From positions 1,178,001-1,242,000 of the forward strand of contig NZ_BSDC01000001.1 of NCBI RefSeq assembly GCF_030268045.1: a DNA stretch of 64,000 bases. The letters run 5' to 3'. Position 1 is the stretch's first letter. Every line of letters begins with the position of its first letter. Both the position numbers and the translations under genes were made by a program. The notes beneath the pieces were generated by a model that was not told the origin of the DNA, ran no database searches, and was given only the letters and a program-made list of their open reading frames with translations. Origin of the DNA: Geothrix edaphica. Lineage in GTDB: Bacteria > Acidobacteriota > Holophagae > Holophagales > Holophagaceae. Shown one piece after another: positions 26,737 through 35,947 of this stretch.

Positions 26737-28263
26737 GTGATGGAAGTCGTCAAGACCATCGTGCTCGGCACCTACTTCACGCTGCTCACCATCCTGAGTG
26801 TCTACGGGGCGCACCGCCTCTGGATGCTGCTGCTCTACTACCGCCACAAGAAGGACGTGCCGCAGCCCGTGGGCGACGCGAACTACCTGCCGGTGGTGAC
26901 GGTGCAGCTGGCGGTGTTCAACGAGATGAATGTCATCGAGCGGCTCATGGACCACGTCGTGAAGATGGACTGGCCCAAGGACAAGCTTGAGATCCAGGTG
27001 CTGGACGATTCCACGGACGACACGGTGCACGTCGCCAGCGGCGTGGTGGACCGTTACAAGGCCCTGGGCTTCGACATCCACTACCTGCACCGCACGGACC
27101 GCACGGGCTTCAAGGCCGGCGCGCTGGCCGAGGGCCTGAAGGTCGCCAAGGGCGAGCTGGTGGCCATGTTCGACGCCGACTTCCTCCCCACCGAAGACTT
27201 CCTCCGCAAGGCCGTTCCCCACTTCGCTGATGAGAAGGTCGCCTTCGTCCAGGGCTGCTGGGCCCACTTGAACCGCGAGTTCTCCCTGCTGACCCAGGTG
27301 CAGGCCATCCTGCTCGACGGCCATTTCGTCTTCGAGCACACCGCCCGCCACCGCTCCAAGGCCTTCTTCAACTTCAGCGGCACCGCCGGCATGTGGCGCG
27401 TCGCCGCCATCGCCGACGCAGGCGGCTGGGAGCACGACACCATCACCGAGGATGCCGACCTGTCCTACCGGGCCCAGCTCAAGGGCTGGAAGGGCGTCTA
27501 TCTCAAGGATCTGGTCGTCCCCGCCGAGCTGCCCGTGGAGGTCAACGCCTTCAAGAGCCAGCAGCACCGCTGGGCCAAGGGCAACGCCCAGGTCATCCGG
27601 AAGCTCATGAAGACCATCTGGAAGTCCGATGAGAGCCTGCACACCAAGATGGAGTGCTGGTTCCACCTGACGGCCAATTGCAACTACATGCTGATGGTGG
27701 TGCTCTCCGTGATCATGGTGCCCGCCATGGTCTTCCGGGCCGGCACGCCCGTGCATGTCCTGCTGCTCACCGACGGCCCCTTCTTCCTGCTGAACGCAGT
27801 GAGCGTCGGTCTCTACTTCGGCCTCTCCCAGAAGGAACTGACGGACAACACCGGTTGGCAGAAGCGCCTGAAGTACATCCCCGGCCTCATGGGCCTGGGC
27901 ATCGGCCTCGCACTGAACCAGGCCAAGGCCGTGCTGGAGGGCTTCTTCACCGACGACAAGGAGTTCAAGCGCACCCCCAAGTACGGCGTGGATGCCAATG
28001 GCAAGTCCGTCACCAAGCGGGCCTACAAGGTGCCCAAGAGCCTGCTCACCTTCCTGGAGCTGGGCTTCGCGATCTACTATTTCGCCGCCCTCTTCGTGGC
28101 CATCTACATCCGCAAGTGGGCTTCCGTGCCCTTCCTCTGGCTGTTCTTCAGCGGCTTCTCCTACATGAGCATCCTGTCCCTGGCTGACGTGAAGCTGTTC
28201 CGCCGCCTGGCCATGGATGAGCCCACCGACGACGCCCAGAGCGCGGCAAACTTCGTCCAGTAG
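26737..28263 (+). CDS. Family 2 processive glycosyltransferase (cellulose-synthase-like)
   Basis: 508 residues. N-terminal helix (IVLGTYFTLLTILSVYGA), then a GT-2 catalytic domain: VVTVQLAVFNEMNVIERLMD, VLDDSTDDT (UDP-sugar), AMFDADFLP (DxD), ITEDADLSYR and QQHRW (Q-x-x-R-W) near 272. Four or five C-terminal helices form the export channel region. This is the architecture of membrane beta-glycan synthases such as glucomannan/cellulose-like enzymes. There is no PilZ domain and no BcsB/BcsC neighbour, so the product is unknown. The start is GTG 26737 or ATG 26740, behind GAGGGAGG. Confidence 0.92.
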   Translation: MMEVVKTIVLGTYFTLLTILSVYGAHRLWMLLLYYRHKKDVPQPVGDANYLPVVTVQLAVFNEMNVIERLMDHVVKMDWPKDKLEIQVLDDSTDDTVHVASGVVDRYKALGFDIHYLHRTDRTGFKAGALAEGLKVAKGELVAMFDADFLPTEDFLRKAVPHFADEKVAFVQGCWAHLNREFSLLTQVQAILLDGHFVFEHTARHRSKAFFNFSGTAGMWRVAAIADAGGWEHDTITEDADLSYRAQLKGWKGVYLKDLVVPAELPVEVNAFKSQQHRWAKGNAQVIRKLMKTIWKSDESLHTKMECWFHLTANCNYMLMVVLSVIMVPAMVFRAGTPVHVLLLTDGPFFLLNAVSVGLYFGLSQKELTDNTGWQKRLKYIPGLMGLGIGLALNQAKAVLEGFFTDDKEFKRTPKYGVDANGKSVTKRAYKVPKSLLTFLELGFAIYYFAALFVAIYIRKWASVPFLWLFFSGFSYMSILSLADVKLFRRLAMDEPTDDAQSAANFVQ

Positions 28264-28325
28264 GGCGCGCTTTCAATATGGGGCCCTGCCCCGCCCCGGG
28301 GGTTTCCGAAACTGCGCGGGATCCT

Positions 28326-28476
28326 CCTTCGGATCATTCCGTCCAATCCTCTCCCTCCCTCCTTACCAGGGTCGGATCGTGACTCGGGCCTCCGGCCCTC
28401 GCCCTTCGGGCGGCAATGCCCCTTCGGGGCATTCCGTCCAATCCTCCCTCCGCTCTGCTACGGTCGGATTGTGATC
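28326..28476. repeat. Two imperfect direct repeats upstream of the PHP gene, with UUCG-type hairpins
   Basis: The non-coding 28264-28470 gap holds two copies, 28326-28383 and 28421-28476, offset 95 bp. Both begin CCTTCGG, contain CATTCCGTCCAATCCTC and end GGTCGGATYGTGAYC; the second copy runs into the GTG start of the next gene. Between them are GCCC-TTC-GGGC (28401-28411) and AATGCCCC-TTC-GGGGCATT (28415-28433) hairpins. It looks like a duplication of the gene's own 5' region; the hairpins may terminate the glycosyltransferase transcript. Confidence 0.6.
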
Positions 28477-29322
28477 GACCTCCACTGCCACACCCTCCAC
28501 TCGGACGGCACCGATACGCCGGAACGGCTGGCTCTGCTCGCGGAGGAGGCGCGGCTGACGGCCCTCTGCCTTACTGACCATGACACCCTGGACGGTATCC
28601 CGCAGTTCCTGGCCATGCAGCCCCGGGTGCAGGTGCGCCTGCTGGTGGGCACTGAACTGAGCTGCCGTTTCCTGGGCCGCTCCCTGCACGTGCTGGGCCT
28701 CCTGGTGGATCCTGCCGACGCGCGGTTCCAGACTCGTCTCGACGAGCTGCGCCTCCGCCGCGATGACCGGAACCGCCGCATGATCGCCCGCCTGGGGGAA
28801 CTGGGGTGCCCCATCACCTCTGAGGATGTCCAGGCCCAGGCGGAGACGCCGCTGATTTCCCGCGTCCATTTCGCCAAGGCCCTGGCCGCCCGGGGGTTCG
28901 TGCGGCGGGCACCGGAGGCCTTCGAGCGGCTCATCGGGGATGACTGCCCGGGCTTCGTGCCGCGGGAGGAATTGAGCCCCGCTGAGGCCGCCCGCTGGAT
29001 CCGGGAGGCCGGCGGCGTGCCCGTGGTGGCCCACCCGGGGCGATTCGCCGGGGGGGCCTTCCGCTGGGACGAGGCCATGAAGGATCTCCAGCGCGAGGGA
29101 ATGGAAGGGCTCGAGGGCTACTACGGGGAGTACCGGGCCGCGGAGCAGAAATACTTCGTGGCCCTGGCTGCGCGTCTCGGCATGGTGGTCACGGGGGGCA
29201 GCGACTACCACGGCGCCAACAAGCCGGGTCTCCGCCTGGGCGTCGGGCGGGGGGGCCTCAAAGTGCCGGATGACCTCCTGGAACACCTGGAACGGCGGCA
29301 AAAATACGGCACTTACCGCTGA
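28471..29322 (+). CDS. PHP-domain phosphoesterase (RNase AM / YciV type)
   Basis: 283 residues. IDLHCHTLHSDGTDTPERL at 2-20 gives the metal-binding H-x-H and Asp, followed by CLTDHDTLDGIPQF near 32, VGTELSC near 60, VVAHPGRFAGGAF near 185 and GGSDYHGANKPG near 250: the full set of PHP metal ligands. Similar proteins hydrolyse 3',5'-nucleoside bisphosphates or trim 5' ends of RNA. The GTG start at 28471 lacks a clear ribosome-binding site and lies in the second copy of the upstream direct repeat. Together with the next genes it may form a co-directional cluster. Confidence 0.9.
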   Translation: MIDLHCHTLHSDGTDTPERLALLAEEARLTALCLTDHDTLDGIPQFLAMQPRVQVRLLVGTELSCRFLGRSLHVLGLLVDPADARFQTRLDELRLRRDDRNRRMIARLGELGCPITSEDVQAQAETPLISRVHFAKALAARGFVRRAPEAFERLIGDDCPGFVPREELSPAEAARWIREAGGVPVVAHPGRFAGGAFRWDEAMKDLQREGMEGLEGYYGEYRAAEQKYFVALAARLGMVVTGGSDYHGANKPGLRLGVGRGGLKVPDDLLEHLERRQKYGTYR

Positions 29323-29353
29323 TTGCCGATAGTCTGGAATCACCGAGGCAGCT

Positions 29354-29752
29354 ATGGCAGACCGGATCCTCCTAGTGGAGGATGACCCCATCAATGTGAA
29401 ATTCATCCAGACCGTGCTGGTAAAAAAAGGCGGGTACGAGGTGCTGGTTTCCGAGGAGGTCGACGAGATCCTCCGTCTGGCGCGTGAAGCCGGACTGAAG
29501 GCCATCATCATGGACGTGAGCCTGTCCAGATCGAGCTATCAGGGCCAGAAGGTGGACGGGATCTTCATCACCAAACTGCTTAAGCAGGATGAGGCCACCC
29601 GGCGGGTTCCCGTGCTGCTCGCGACCGCCCACGCCATGTTCGGGGACCGGGAGAAATACCTGGAGCTGACCGGCGCCGAAGGCTACATCTCGAAGCCGAT
29701 CCACGACCCATCGACTCTCATCGAGGCGGTGAAGTCCGTCATCGGGGGTTGA
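29354..29752 (+). CDS. Single-domain CheY-like response regulator
   Basis: 132 residues, receiver domain only. ILLVEDDPINVKFIQ gives the acidic pair, AIIMDVSLS the phospho-acceptor Asp near 52, LLATAHAM the switch threonine and GYISKPI the conserved Lys. The insertion SRSSYQGQKVDG after the phospho-site is typical of stand-alone DivK-like receivers. No kinase is adjacent, so the partner is unknown. Its stop overlaps possible starts of truA. Confidence 0.9.
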   Translation: MADRILLVEDDPINVKFIQTVLVKKGGYEVLVSEEVDEILRLAREAGLKAIIMDVSLSRSSYQGQKVDGIFITKLLKQDEATRRVPVLLATAHAMFGDREKYLELTGAEGYISKPIHDPSTLIEAVKSVIGG

Positions 29753-29754
29753 AG

Positions 29755-30585
29755 GTGGCTGCGAAACCTGTGCCCTATGCCGCCTTCCGCCTGCTGGTGG
29801 AGTACGACGGCAGCCGCTTCCAGGGTTGGCAGAAACAGGGCCCCAAGCAGACCCGCGAAGGAGTCCGCACGGTGGCAGGCAGCCTGGAGCACGCCATCCA
29901 CGAGGCCGGTCTGCACCTGGTCTATCTGGGCGGCGCCGGTCGCACCGACGCCGGAGTCCACGCCCTGGGCCAGGTCGCCCATCTGCACCTGGAGGCCAAG
30001 GGCGCGCCGCGGCCGGGAGAACTGCGCCGCATCTTTGATAGCGTCCTGCCCCAGGACATCGCCATCCGCGATGTGCGTGTGTGCGCCCCCCGGTTCCATG
30101 CGCGCTTCGATGCCGTGGATCGCACCTACCTCTACCAGATCAGCCAGCGGCGCAGCGCTTTCGGCAAACCCTGGATCTGGTGGGTGAAGCGCAGCCTGGA
30201 CCTCAACCGGCTGCGGAAGGCCTGGTGCGCCTTCGAGGGGGACCAGGATCTAGGCTCCTTCGCGGATCTGGACGCCGAGGAGGATGGCCTGAGCCGGATC
30301 CTCCAGTGCGAGGTCACGGAAGCCGGCTCGCTGGTGCTGCTGCGGGTCCGGGCCACGCATTTCTTCCGTCGCCAGGTGCGGCGCATGGTCGGGGCCTCTG
30401 TGGCCTGTGCCCTGGGCGAGGAGGAACCGCGCCGCATCCTGGAGGACCTCCACGCCCCCACCGAAGCCGCGAACCTGTACTGGGCCGCCAAGGCCGCCCC
30501 CGCCTCGGGCCTGTTCCTGGAGGCCGTGCGCTATTCCGGCGACCCCGAGCCCGGGCCGCCGCGGCCCACCATCATCATCCCTTGA
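29755..30585 (+). CDS. truA: tRNA pseudouridine(38-40) synthase
   Basis: Isomerises U38-U40 in the tRNA anticodon arm. The 276-residue protein has RLLVEYDGSRFQGWQ, the catalytic-Asp motif GGAGRTDAGVHALGQ near 60-72, VDRTYLYQI and THFFRRQVRRMVG near 205. I use GTG at 29755; a TTG at 29749 overlapping the previous stop is also possible. Length is normal for the family. Position after a receiver-domain gene is not informative. Confidence 0.95.
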   Translation: MAAKPVPYAAFRLLVEYDGSRFQGWQKQGPKQTREGVRTVAGSLEHAIHEAGLHLVYLGGAGRTDAGVHALGQVAHLHLEAKGAPRPGELRRIFDSVLPQDIAIRDVRVCAPRFHARFDAVDRTYLYQISQRRSAFGKPWIWWVKRSLDLNRLRKAWCAFEGDQDLGSFADLDAEEDGLSRILQCEVTEAGSLVLLRVRATHFFRRQVRRMVGASVACALGEEEPRRILEDLHAPTEAANLYWAAKAAPASGLFLEAVRYSGDPEPGPPRPTIIIP

Positions 30586-30594
30586 GGACACGCG

Positions 30595-31152
30595 ATGCTC
30601 GCCCGTGATGAAGCCTGGACCCTGCTCTGCCAGTGGACGCCTTCCGAGAAGCTGCGGACGCACGCCCGGGCCGTGGAGCTGGTCATGCGTGACCTCGCGG
30701 CCAGGCTGCAGGAGGACGTGGCGCTCTTCGGCCTGGCGGGACTGCTCCACGACGCAGACTACGACACCTGGCCCGGGGAGCACCCGAAGCGCATCGTGGC
30801 CTGGCTGAACGAGCGGGGAGAGGGGGACCTGGCCCATGCCATCAGCGCCCACTACACCCGCTGGAACGTGCCCTACGACCATTTGCTGGACAAGGCCCTG
30901 CTCGCCTCGGATGAGATCACGGGGTTCGTCATGGCCTGCGCCCTGGTACGACCCACTCGCACCGAGGGCCTGGAACCGAAGAGCGTGAAGAAGAAGCTCA
31001 AGGACAAGGCCTTCGCGGCCGGGGTGGATCGCTACGAAGTGGCCGAGGGCTTCCGGATGCTCATGGAGGCCGTGGGCGGTTCCGAGGACGAGCACCTGGC
31101 CCGCATCATCGCCGTGCTGCATGAGAACCGCGCGGAACTGGGCCTGGCCTAG
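30595..31152 (+). CDS. HD-domain hydrolase
   Basis: 185 residues. KLRTHARAVELVM (first His), GLAGLLHDADYDTWPG (HD) and HAISAHYTRW supply the metal-binding residues of an HDIG-type phosphohydrolase, similar to the family annotated as HAD-superfamily-associated HD proteins. It is not linked to a GGDEF or synthetase domain. It begins 9 bp after truA and ends 3 bp before the convergent CapA gene. The substrate is unknown, possibly a nucleotide. Confidence 0.85.
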   Translation: MLARDEAWTLLCQWTPSEKLRTHARAVELVMRDLAARLQEDVALFGLAGLLHDADYDTWPGEHPKRIVAWLNERGEGDLAHAISAHYTRWNVPYDHLLDKALLASDEITGFVMACALVRPTRTEGLEPKSVKKKLKDKAFAAGVDRYEVAEGFRMLMEAVGGSEDEHLARIIAVLHENRAELGLA

Positions 31153-31155
31153 CTC

Positions 31156-32382
31156 CTAGCGGACAAACGCCTCGCCCAGGGTCTCTGCGATGCGCCGCCG
31201 CCGGAGGATGAGCGTGCGGAGGTACTCCTGCTTCGCGAGGAGCGCGGTCCGATGGCCTGGGGCCCCCTGCCCCTCCCGGGAGGCCGACAGGGCCTCCACC
31301 TCCGCCCGCACCCTGGCTTCGGCGGCGGCCACGCGGATGACGCGGATCTCCCGTTGCGCGGCGGGGGAGCCCCAGTTGTTCTCGGTCCACAGGGGCTCGA
31401 AGGAAGTCTCCGCCAGCGCCAGGTGCGGCCGTCCGTCCGCGCCCTGCCGCTGTTCGAAGACGGCCTGGAGGGCTGCTCCGTCGCGGCTGTCGCCCCCCGC
31501 CACCGGAAAGAGGTCCGCCCGGTACATGCGATCCTGATTGCTGATGAAGTTGCCGAGGGAATAGGCCACCAGGGCCTTCCGCCCGCCCGCCTCCACGATC
31601 TCCGCCGGCTGCAGGACGTGGGGGTGGTGGCCCAGCAGGAGATCGCAGCCAGCCTCCACCAGCCGCTTCGCGATGTCCCGCTGCCGCTTTGTGGGCTGCC
31701 GCTGATACTCATTGCCCCAGTGGACGCTGACGACCACCAGGTCGGCGCGGAGGCGCGCTTCCCGCACGGCAGACATGGCGGGCTCCAGGTCCAGGGGCCG
31801 CACCCAGGGCTCGGTGGCCTTCCGGTTGAGGTCCACGTTGAAGAGATCGGTGAAGCCCAGGAAGGCCACTTTCAGGCCCTGGCGCTCCACGACCTGGACC
31901 GCCTCCGCCCGGACGCGGTCCTCGCCACTGCCCACCGCCACCAGCTGCTCCGCCCGCAGGCGGTCCAGGGTCTCCCGCACTCCCTTCGCCCCCTGGTCGA
32001 AGGCGTGGTTGTTGGCCGTGGAGAGTACCGTGAACCCGCTGGCCCGCAGGGCGGCCGGAAGGGCGGCTGGCGCGTTGAACTGGAACGGCACCCCGGGACG
32101 GCCCGAGGTCGGCGCCACGGGCGTCTCCAGATTGCCGAAGGCCACATCTGCCCCCTGGAACAGAGGCACGAGATCGGCCCAGAGGGCCGGAAATCCGGAC
32201 GGAGCGCGCTCGGCGGCCGCCTTCACATCCTGGTGCATCAGGATGTCCCCCACCGCCACCAGGCGAAGGCGCGGGGGTGGGGGCGGCGGTGGGACGCGGC
32301 GGGGCCGGCAGGCGATGGGCAGGCCCAGCATGGCGCCCAGCCCGACCGCCACGATGACGGTGCTCCCGACCCGGCGGCGCAT
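31156..32382 (-). CDS. CapA/PGA_cap-family metallophosphatase lipoprotein
   Basis: 408 residues. A lipobox GLPIAC puts the lipid-anchored Cys at about 25, followed by a proline run. The calcineurin-like core reads LVAVGDILMHQDVK, FGNLETPVA, LSTANNHAFDQG, VSVHWGNEYQ and LLLGHHPHVLQP. CapA proteins are tied to capsule or poly-gamma-glutamate assembly, and many stand-alone copies have unknown roles. It overlaps the radical SAM gene by 1 nt, so expression is coupled although the functions are not obviously related. Confidence 0.88.
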   Translation of the reverse strand: MRRRVGSTVIVAVGLGAMLGLPIACRPRRVPPPPPPPRLRLVAVGDILMHQDVKAAAERAPSGFPALWADLVPLFQGADVAFGNLETPVAPTSGRPGVPFQFNAPAALPAALRASGFTVLSTANNHAFDQGAKGVRETLDRLRAEQLVAVGSGEDRVRAEAVQVVERQGLKVAFLGFTDLFNVDLNRKATEPWVRPLDLEPAMSAVREARLRADLVVVSVHWGNEYQRQPTKRQRDIAKRLVEAGCDLLLGHHPHVLQPAEIVEAGGRKALVAYSLGNFISNQDRMYRADLFPVAGGDSRDGAALQAVFEQRQGADGRPHLALAETSFEPLWTENNWGSPAAQREIRVIRVAAAEARVRAEVEALSASREGQGAPGHRTALLAKQEYLRTLILRRRRIAETLGEAFVR

Positions 32383-33260
32383 CAGCCCCAGGCCTCCGGC
32401 CCGTAGTAGACCTCGATCGGCAGGCTGGGCAGTCGGGCGCCCACCCGGGCCGCGAGATCATCCATTTCCGGCCGGGACAAGGGGCGCGCCTCGGGCTCCG
32501 GCGTGGGCCGCGCCACCGTATAGAGCTGAAGGGCCTGGAGGCGGCCGCCCTGGGCCAGGATGGCCTCCAGACGGCCGCAATAGGCTTCCACCTCGCCAGC
32601 CGAGGGCCCCTGCCCCTTCCAGCTGAGGAAGAGGGTCTGGATGAGGATGGGCCAGCGCCGGGCCGTGGCCAGCAGGTTGTCGAGGATCCTCTGGAACGGT
32701 ACCTGGCTGCGGCAGATCTCGCGGTAGAAAGCCTCGGTGCCCGCATCGAGCTTGGCCCAGATCTCGCCCTGATTCGCCATGAGCGTCTCCAGGCCCTTCA
32801 CCACCTCGGGGGCCTGCAGGCGGCTGGAATCCGTGATGAGCACGAGCTTTACTAGGTCGAGGCCGCGCTGTTTCTTGAGGGTGGCGACCCTCGCCGCGAC
32901 TTCCGCGAACTCGCGGGCCGTGGTGGGCTCGCCATCGCCGCTGAAGGCGATGTCGTTGAGGCGGCGCTGCTCGGGCCGGGCTGAATCGAAGGGCGGGATG
33001 TCGTAGATCTCGCCGCTGGTCGCCAGGTCCAGCAGCAGGCCCAGCTCCTTGTCCAGCAGGTCCAGATCCAGATCCTTCCGCCTCGCCGGCGTCAGGCGGT
33101 CCACCTCGCAGTAGACGCAATCGAAGTTGCAGACCTTGTCCGGGTTCAGGTTCACGCCCAGGCTCACCCCGCGGCTGCGCCGTGAAATCACAGGGTAGCA
33201 ATAGTCGAAATCCCGCCAGACGCGGCGGTGATCCAGATGGGCCTTGATGAGATCCGTCAT
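32382..33260 (-). CDS. Radical SAM protein (COG0731-like)
   Basis: 292 residues. The CNFDCVYC cluster motif (C-x3-C-x2-C) lies near 44-51, FSGDGEPTTAREF follows as the GGE-like SAM-binding region, then LVLITDSSRL and AKLDAGTEAFYR, as in bacterial proteins distantly related to the wyosine-base enzyme TYW1. The modified substrate in bacteria is not known to me. The ATG at 33260 lies 18 bp after the thioesterase gene on the same strand, so thioesterase - radical SAM - CapA form a probable transcript. Confidence 0.87.
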   Translation of the reverse strand: MTDLIKAHLDHRRVWRDFDYCYPVISRRSRGVSLGVNLNPDKVCNFDCVYCEVDRLTPARRKDLDLDLLDKELGLLLDLATSGEIYDIPPFDSARPEQRRLNDIAFSGDGEPTTAREFAEVAARVATLKKQRGLDLVKLVLITDSSRLQAPEVVKGLETLMANQGEIWAKLDAGTEAFYREICRSQVPFQRILDNLLATARRWPILIQTLFLSWKGQGPSAGEVEAYCGRLEAILAQGGRLQALQLYTVARPTPEPEARPLSRPEMDDLAARVGARLPSLPIEVYYGPEAWG

Positions 33261-33278
33261 GCCACCAGGATACGCCCT

Positions 33279-33695
33279 TCAGGCCCGGCTGCTCCGGGCC
33301 TGGTGGGCCTCCGCCGCGAGTTGGACGGCCTCGGGCTTCCAGAGGATGGGCTCAGGGTGCTGCCCTTCGTCTACGGCCACCATGACGAATTCGCCGCTGG
33401 TGACGGCCCGTCGGGCATCGGACACGGGCTGGTAGACCTGCACCTCGATCTGGAGCGTCATGCTGGTGCGACCCTGGCGGGCGACGGCCACGTAGAACTC
33501 GATGATCTCTCCGGCCCGAACCGGGCTGTGGAAGACCAGCTCTGAGACCTTGAGCGTGAGGAACCGCCGGTTCCGGGACATGAGCGAGGCCGTGATCCCC
33601 GCCACCTTGTCCATGCGGGACATCATGTCGCCGCCGAAGAGGGTGGCGTTGAGGCCGATGTCCTGGTCCAGGACCATTTCCCGTGAAATCAACAT
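33279..33695 (-). CDS. Acyl-CoA thioesterase, hotdog fold (YciA/BFIT type)
   Basis: 138 residues from the ATG at 33695 (a second ATG at 33677 is possible; the frame upstream runs into the repeat). LNATLFGGDMMSRMDKVAGITA is the catalytic-helix signature with the Asp of acyl-CoA hydrolases, followed by FHSPVRAGEIIEFYV and TSGEFVMVAVDE. It hydrolyses acyl-CoA to free acid and CoA in the cytoplasm; chain-length preference is unknown. It lies directly after a long inverted repeat. Confidence 0.88.
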   Translation of the reverse strand: MLISREMVLDQDIGLNATLFGGDMMSRMDKVAGITASLMSRNRRFLTLKVSELVFHSPVRAGEIIEFYVAVARQGRTSMTLQIEVQVYQPVSDARRAVTSGEFVMVAVDEGQHPEPILWKPEAVQLAAEAHQARSSRA

Positions 33696-33706
33696 AATGA
33701 AAATTA

Positions 33707-33780
33707 ACCACCAAGACACCAAGACACCAAGAAAAGAAAAAGCAGTTCTTGGTGCCTTGGTGTCTTGGTGTCTTGGTGGT
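33707..33780. repeat. Long inverted repeat built from 8-bp CACCAAGA units
   Basis: The left arm (33707-33733) has three CACCAAGA-type units, the right arm (33746-33780) four TCTTGGTG-type units (one reading CCTTGGTG), separated by an A-rich 12-nt loop. The arms form a hairpin of more than 25 bp. It lies between the sucD stop and the thioesterase start, so it can act as the sucCD terminator. The units are themselves tandem, so slippage could change copy number. Confidence 0.85.
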
Positions 33781-33797
33781 GAAGCTTTTCGTTGCGG

Positions 33798-34670
<873 letters not shown>

Positions 34671-34714
34671 GTCATACCTCGCAAGAATGGAATCGATCGG
34701 GTTCCGTGGTGGGA

Positions 34715-35872
34715 CTACTTGATGGAGGCAACCACCTTCTCGGCGGCGTCCTTCAGGTCGGCGGCGACGATGAGGTTCAGGCCGCTGGCCGCGAGGATCT
34801 GCTTGCCTTCCTCGACGTTGGTGCCCTCGAGGCGCACGACCACGGGCACCTTGATACCGATCTCCTTGGCGGCATTGACGATGCCGGAGGCCACGATGTC
34901 GCAGCGCATGATGCCGCCGAAGATGTTCACCAGCACGGCCTTCACGGCCTTGTCCTGGAGGATGATGCGGAAGGCGTTCTTCACCGCATCCTCGGTGGCA
35001 CTGCCGCCCACATCCAGGAAGTTGGCCGGGGAGCTGCCGCAGTACTTGATGATGTCCATGGTGGCCATGGCCAGGCCGGCGCCGTTCACCATGCAGCCGA
35101 TGCTGCCGTCGAGCTTGATGAAGTTGAGGTTGTACTTGCTGGCTTCCACCTCCTCCTCCGCTTCCTCGTTGAGGTCGCGGTAGGCCAGCACATCCGGGTG
35201 GCGGACCAGGCCGTTGTCATCGAAGCCGATCTTGGCGTCCAGGGCCGTGACCTCACCCTGCTTGGTCACCACCAGCGGGTTGATCTCCACCATGGAGCAG
35301 TCCTTCTCCACGAAGAGCCGGTAGAGGTTCTGGAGGAACACCACACCCTTCTTGAAGGCATCGCCCTCAAGGCCCAGGGCGAAGGCGACCTGGCGGGCCT
35401 GGAAGCCATTGAGGCCGAGCGCCGGGTCGATGGCCACCTTGACGATCTTCTCGGGGGTCTTCTCCGCCACTTCCTCGATCTCCACGCCCCCTTCGGTGGA
35501 GGCCAGGATGGTGACCCGGCTGGTGACGCGGTCCACCAGGAAGCTCAGGTAGAGCTCCCGCTCGATGTCCACGGGCTTGGAGAGGAACACGGTGCGGACC
35601 TTGCGGCCTTCGGTGCCGGTCTGCTTGGTGACCAGCTGCATGCCGATCATGGCCTTGAACAGCTCGGCGGCCTTGTCGGGGTCCGTCGCGAACTTCACGC
35701 CACCGCCCTTGCCGCGGCCACCGGCATGGATCTGCGCCTTGACGACGCTGGCCCCGCCGAACTCCTTCGTGATCATGCGGGCCTCTTCCGCGTCCTGGGC
35801 GACCTTCCCGTCGGGCGTGGCCACCTTGTACTGCCGCAGCAGTTCTTTGGCTTGGTACTCATGAATGTTCAT
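34715..35872 (-). CDS. sucC: Succinyl-CoA synthetase beta subunit (ADP-forming type)
   Basis: 385 residues from the ATG at 35872 ([15 protein letters not shown]); the much longer open frame upstream lies antisense to the PilT-like gene and is rejected. ATP-grasp features include [39 protein letters not shown] and [17 protein letters not shown] plus [11 protein letters not shown] at the subunit interface. It operates with SucD and is divergent from the PilT-like gene. No other TCA gene adjoins, though icd lies 22 kb away. Confidence 0.97.
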   Translation of the reverse strand: MNIHEYQAKELLRQYKVATPDGKVAQDAEEARMITKEFGGASVVKAQIHAGGRGKGGGVKFATDPDKAAELFKAMIGMQLVTKQTGTEGRKVRTVFLSKPVDIERELYLSFLVDRVTSRVTILASTEGGVEIEEVAEKTPEKIVKVAIDPALGLNGFQARQVAFALGLEGDAFKKGVVFLQNLYRLFVEKDCSMVEINPLVVTKQGEVTALDAKIGFDDNGLVRHPDVLAYRDLNEEAEEEVEASKYNLNFIKLDGSIGCMVNGAGLAMATMDIIKYCGSSPANFLDVGGSATEDAVKNAFRIILQDKAVKAVLVNIFGGIMRCDIVASGIVNAAKEIGIKVPVVVRLEGTNVEEGKQILAASGLNLIVAADLKDAAEKVVASIK

Positions 35873-35947
35873 GCTGGCTCCGGGAAAAGGGTCGCCCTCC
35901 AGTCTAGCGTCCAGGCCGCCAGGTCCGAACCCCGAAGGCTGTGACCC

